Of a stretch of 64,000 nucleotides of DNA, positions 61,247 to 64,000 are shown in pieces. How positions within the stretch are numbered: position 1 is the stretch's first letter; each line of letters starts with the position of its first letter. The stretch spans positions 317,259-381,258 of the forward strand of contig NZ_JACHYE010000002.1 in the NCBI RefSeq assembly GCF_014192645.1, in the 5' to 3' direction. The stretch comes from Herbaspirillum sp. Sphag64. GTDB lineage: Bacteria; Pseudomonadota; Gammaproteobacteria; Burkholderiales; Burkholderiaceae_D. A program made the translations under genes and the position numbers. A model generated the notes under the pieces. That model had not been told where the DNA came from and searched no databases. It saw only the letters and a program-made list of their open reading frames with translations.

Positions 61247-62404
61247 ATGCGACTCAATACCCTGCTTAAAACAATTCCTGCGCTGCTGCTCGGCGCTACG
61301 CTGGCCAATGCTGCGCTGGCTGCCGACGTCAAGCTCGGCCTGGCTGCCGCACTGACTGGTCCGGCTGCCAAATATGGCGTCGCCATCAAGAACGGCTTCA
61401 CACTGGCTGCCGATGAAATCAACGCCAAGGGCGGCGTCAATGGCGACAAACTGGTTCTGGTCGCCGAAGACGAACAAGGCAAAAAAGAAGAAGCGATCAA
61501 CGTCTTCAAGAAACTGATTTTCCAGGACAAGGTGCTGATGGTATTCGGACCGACCTTGTCGAACTCGGCATTTGCTGCTGACCCGATTGCCAACGCTGCC
61601 AAGGTCGTAGTGTTCGGCACTAGCAACACAGCTGACGGCATTACTGCCATGGGCCCGTTCACCTTCCGTAACTCGGTCATGGAAGCCGACGTGCTGCCAG
61701 TCACCGTCAAGGCCGCAGTGAAGCACTTCGGTATCAAAAAAGTCGCCGTGATTTACGGTAATGACGATGCCTTCACCAAGTCTGGCTACGATGTCTTCAA
61801 GGCCACGCTGGAACAACAAAAGATTCCGACCACCACCACCGAAGCTTATGCCAAGGGTGACGTCGACTTCAAGGCTCAGCTGACCAAGATCAAGGCTGGC
61901 AATCCTGACGCCATCGTCTGCTCCTGCCTGGCTGAAGAAGCTGCCAACATCATTTTGCAAACCCGCGCACTTGGCATGAAGCAACCGTTCATCGGCGGTA
62001 ATGGCCTGAACTCGCCAAAGCTGTTTGATATTGCCAAGGATGCCGGCGACAACACCTTGATGGGCAGTCCATGGTCCGCTGAAAACGGCACACCAGTGAA
62101 CAAGGCTTTCATTGCAGCCTACAAGGCCAAGTTCGGTACCGATCCGGATCAGTTCGCTGCACAAGCCTATGACGCGATGCATATCGTTGCGGCCGCGCTC
62201 AAGAACGTCAAGCTCAGCGGCGCGCTGCCCAAGGATCGTGATGCACTGCGTCTGGCGCTGCCAGGTGTGAAGATCGAGGGTGCCACCGGTGCCTTTGAAT
62301 TCCGTCCGGCACCGGCGGTAGCTGGCAAGCAGGTCGGTTTCGATGCGCAGCAGGAAGCCATCGTCAATATCGCCAAGGGCGGCAAGTTTGTCCTGCTGAA
62401 GTAA
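61247..62404 (+). CDS. Branched-chain amino-acid ABC transporter, substrate-binding protein
   Basis: 385 residues with a Sec signal (MRLNTLLKTIPALLLGATLA, cut after ALAA). The mature part is a type I periplasmic binding protein of the LivK group (VKLGLAAALTGPAAKYGVAI; AADEINAKGGVNGDKLVLV). ATG with GGAGAGAA upstream. The ligand is not certain; many paralogues bind aromatic or other amino acids. First gene of a liv operon. Confidence 0.9.
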   Translation: MRLNTLLKTIPALLLGATLANAALAADVKLGLAAALTGPAAKYGVAIKNGFTLAADEINAKGGVNGDKLVLVAEDEQGKKEEAINVFKKLIFQDKVLMVFGPTLSNSAFAADPIANAAKVVVFGTSNTADGITAMGPFTFRNSVMEADVLPVTVKAAVKHFGIKKVAVIYGNDDAFTKSGYDVFKATLEQQKIPTTTTEAYAKGDVDFKAQLTKIKAGNPDAIVCSCLAEEAANIILQTRALGMKQPFIGGNGLNSPKLFDIAKDAGDNTLMGSPWSAENGTPVNKAFIAAYKAKFGTDPDQFAAQAYDAMHIVAAALKNVKLSGALPKDRDALRLALPGVKIEGATGAFEFRPAPAVAGKQVGFDAQQEAIVNIAKGGKFVLLK

Positions 62405-62466
62405 TCATCACCCGCTGCAGCTGCTTCTACGTCGTCGAAGCAGGGAGAGAAACACAAGCAGCGCCT

Positions 62467-62499
62467 GGACTCCGGTTGATTTTCCGGAGTCCTTTTATT
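62467..62499 (+). terminator. Hairpin terminator between binding-protein and permease genes
   Basis: GGACTCCGG (62467-62475) pairs with CCGGAGTCC (62484-62492), followed by TTTTATTT. It probably ends most transcripts after the binding-protein gene, giving more of it than of the permeases. Confidence 0.75.
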
Positions 62500-62586
62500 T
62501 GCTCCGATGCGTGCAGTGCTGGTCGTACGGCAATTGCAGAGTGTCAGCGTAAATCTGACGCGAGCCCATCATTATTGGCAGGTCCC

Positions 62587-63468
62587 ATGTTAGAACAACA
62601 ACTTATCAACGCCCTTTCACTGGGTAGCGTCTATGCGCTCTTTGCGCTGGGCTTCACGCTGGTCTTCGGCGTGCTCGGTGTCATCAATCTGTCGCACGGC
62701 GCAATCTTCATGCTGGGTAGCTATGCTGCCCTGCTACTGGTCCAACAACTGGCACTGCCGCTCTGGCTAGCCATGCTGGCCGCCATGGTGGTTACTGGCC
62801 TGATTGGTCTGATCGTCGACATTCTGGTCCTCAAGCCACTGCGCAAACGCAATGCGCCCCACCTGATTCCGATGATTGCCACTATTGGCGTGGCGATCAT
62901 GCTGACCAATCTGGCGCAAGGCCTGTTTGGTGCCGAGAACCAGCGCTTCCCGGTCGGTACCATTCCCGAGGATAGCGTCACCTTCGGCAATCTGCATGTG
63001 ACTGCGGTACAGATTGGCATCGTGATCATCGCTTTCGTGCTGATGCTGGTGCTGCTGACCATCATGCGCCGTACCCAACTGGGCCGTGCACTGCGCGCGA
63101 TTGCCGAGTCGCCCAAGGCAGCTTATCTGCTGGGTATCAACGTCGAAGGCCTGTTCTATCTGACTTCGTTTGCCGCCGCCGCCCTGGGTGGTGCCGCTGG
63201 AGTGCTGGTTGGTCTCTCATTCAATGCGATTTCGCCGTTCATGGGCCAGCCGATGCTGCACAAGGGCATTGCCGTGATCATTCTGGGCGGCATGGGCGAT
63301 ATTCGTGGCGCCATGATCGGTGGGCTGTTTCTGGGCTTTGCCGAGGTGCTCACGGTGGCCTACATTTCGAGCGACTTCCGCGATGCGGTGGCGTTCGGCT
63401 TACTGTTTTTGATTTTGCTCGTCAGGCCTTCAGGCATGTTTGGCAAAGTGCTGGAAAGAAAGGCTTGA
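62587..63468 (+). CDS. livH: Branched-chain amino-acid ABC transporter permease LivH
   Basis: 293 residues from the ATG at 62587 (MLEQQLINALSLGSVYALFA); the frame continues upstream into the terminator, which I rejected as start. About eight membrane segments; conserved LGFTLVFGVLGVINLSHGAI at the N-terminus and IAVIILGGMGDIRGAMIGGL near the C-terminus. Inner-membrane channel partner of LivM. Confidence 0.93.
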   Translation: MLEQQLINALSLGSVYALFALGFTLVFGVLGVINLSHGAIFMLGSYAALLLVQQLALPLWLAMLAAMVVTGLIGLIVDILVLKPLRKRNAPHLIPMIATIGVAIMLTNLAQGLFGAENQRFPVGTIPEDSVTFGNLHVTAVQIGIVIIAFVLMLVLLTIMRRTQLGRALRAIAESPKAAYLLGINVEGLFYLTSFAAAALGGAAGVLVGLSFNAISPFMGQPMLHKGIAVIILGGMGDIRGAMIGGLFLGFAEVLTVAYISSDFRDAVAFGLLFLILLVRPSGMFGKVLERKA

Positions 63469-63472
63469 TGTC

Positions 63473-64000
63473 ATGATGTTACCCCTGTCATTGATGGACT
63501 GGTGGGATGGATTCTGGGCGACGTATAACACCGTCATCTTCGGTGTCGGCGTCAACGCCATGCTGGCCCTGTCGATCTATGTCACCTTGTCGTGCGGCCT
63601 GCTGTCGCTGGCCAATGCTGCCTTCATGGGCATCGGTGCTTATGTTGCGGCGCTGATGACCATGCAGGCCGACCTGCCATTCTCGCTGGCGCTGACTGCC
63701 GGTGGCGTGCTGCCGGCACTGGTAGCGCTGATCATCGGCATTCCCACCCTGCGCCTGTCGGGTGTCTATCTGGCCATGGCGACGTTAGGCTTTGGTGAAG
63801 TCGTGCGGGTCGTAGTGCTGAACCTGGAGATCACCGGTGGCCCGATGGGGCTCAATGGCGTACCACCCGTTACCGAGTGGTGGCATATTGTGTTGCTGCT
63901 GGCGCTGACCATCTACATTCTGGCACGCCTGCGTCGCTCCAAGATCGGGCGCGCCTTCGAAGCCATCAAGGAAGATGAAGTTGCGGCCCGTCTCATGGGC
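63473..64000 (+). CDS. livM: Branched-chain amino-acid ABC transporter permease LivM, 5' part
   Basis: 176 codons are visible; the gene runs off the window. The ATG at 63473 lies 4 bases after the livH stop. Typical LivM sequence: TLSCGLLSLANAAFMGIGAY, LRLSGVYLAMATLGFGEVVR and GRAFEAIKEDEVAARLMG. Several membrane segments. ATP-binding genes livG and livF are expected beyond the edge. Confidence 0.9.
   Translation, partial: MMLPLSLMDWWDGFWATYNTVIFGVGVNAMLALSIYVTLSCGLLSLANAAFMGIGAYVAALMTMQADLPFSLALTAGGVLPALVALIIGIPTLRLSGVYLAMATLGFGEVVRVVVLNLEITGGPMGLNGVPPVTEWWHIVLLLALTIYILARLRRSKIGRAFEAIKEDEVAARLMG

Overview
The window looks like a chromosomal stretch from a Burkholderiales betaproteobacterium, most likely near the Oxalobacteraceae. 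This is inferred from gene content and order: ppc divergent from hemC-hemD-hemX-hemY followed by ppa; trxB divergent from ftsK-lolA-rarA; a paaYABCDEG-I-K phenylacetate operon with a TetR-type regulator and a fused PaaZ. No rRNA or tRNA gene was recognised, and the species cannot be named from the sequence alone.

Layout. 1-5.6 kb: the end of a GGDEF protein, serS, a small membrane protein, and a LOV/PAS-GGDEF-EAL cyclic-di-GMP enzyme. 5.6-12.3 kb: an accessory array on the minus strand built from three tandem units of about 1.8 kb. Each unit holds a PAAR spike gene (intact in one unit, collapsed to the same 24-codon relic in the other two), a DUF6402-like gene, and a small membrane-anchored protein that is probably its immunity partner. 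Chimeric fragments mark the duplication joints. 12.6-19.2 kb: housekeeping genes rarA, lolA, ftsK, trxB and an Smr-domain gene. 19.4-24 kb: a 1529-residue protein with a C-terminal DXD glycosyltransferase domain resembling large toxins. 24-38.5 kb: aromatic catabolism, with indolepyruvate ferredoxin oxidoreductase, an Lrp-type regulator, paaZ-paaR, and the divergent paaYABCDEG-I-K operon, which is interrupted by a MITE-like element. 38.5-44.2 kb: a LysR regulator, a radical SAM protein behind an almost perfect LexA box, a P-II protein, nadE and an acyltransferase-like gene. 44.4-48.9 kb: a second probable type VI effector module, a Tle-type lipase followed by two tandem Tli4-like lipoproteins. 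49-64 kb: ppa, the hem operon, ppc, a secreted hydrolase, an HDOD protein, argH, and the start of a branched-chain amino-acid ABC transporter operon that runs off the window.

How the genes work together. IOR could convert aryl-pyruvates to aryl-acetyl-CoA, and PaaK activates free phenylacetate to the same intermediate. PaaABCDE, PaaG and PaaZ then epoxidise, isomerise and open the ring. Two separate loci encode probable type VI secretion cargo with immunity proteins, yet no T6SS structural genes other than PAAR lie in the window. The accessory array sits between rarA and serS, which are neighbours in the well-known ftsK-lolA-rarA-serS order, so that interval appears to be an insertion hot spot.
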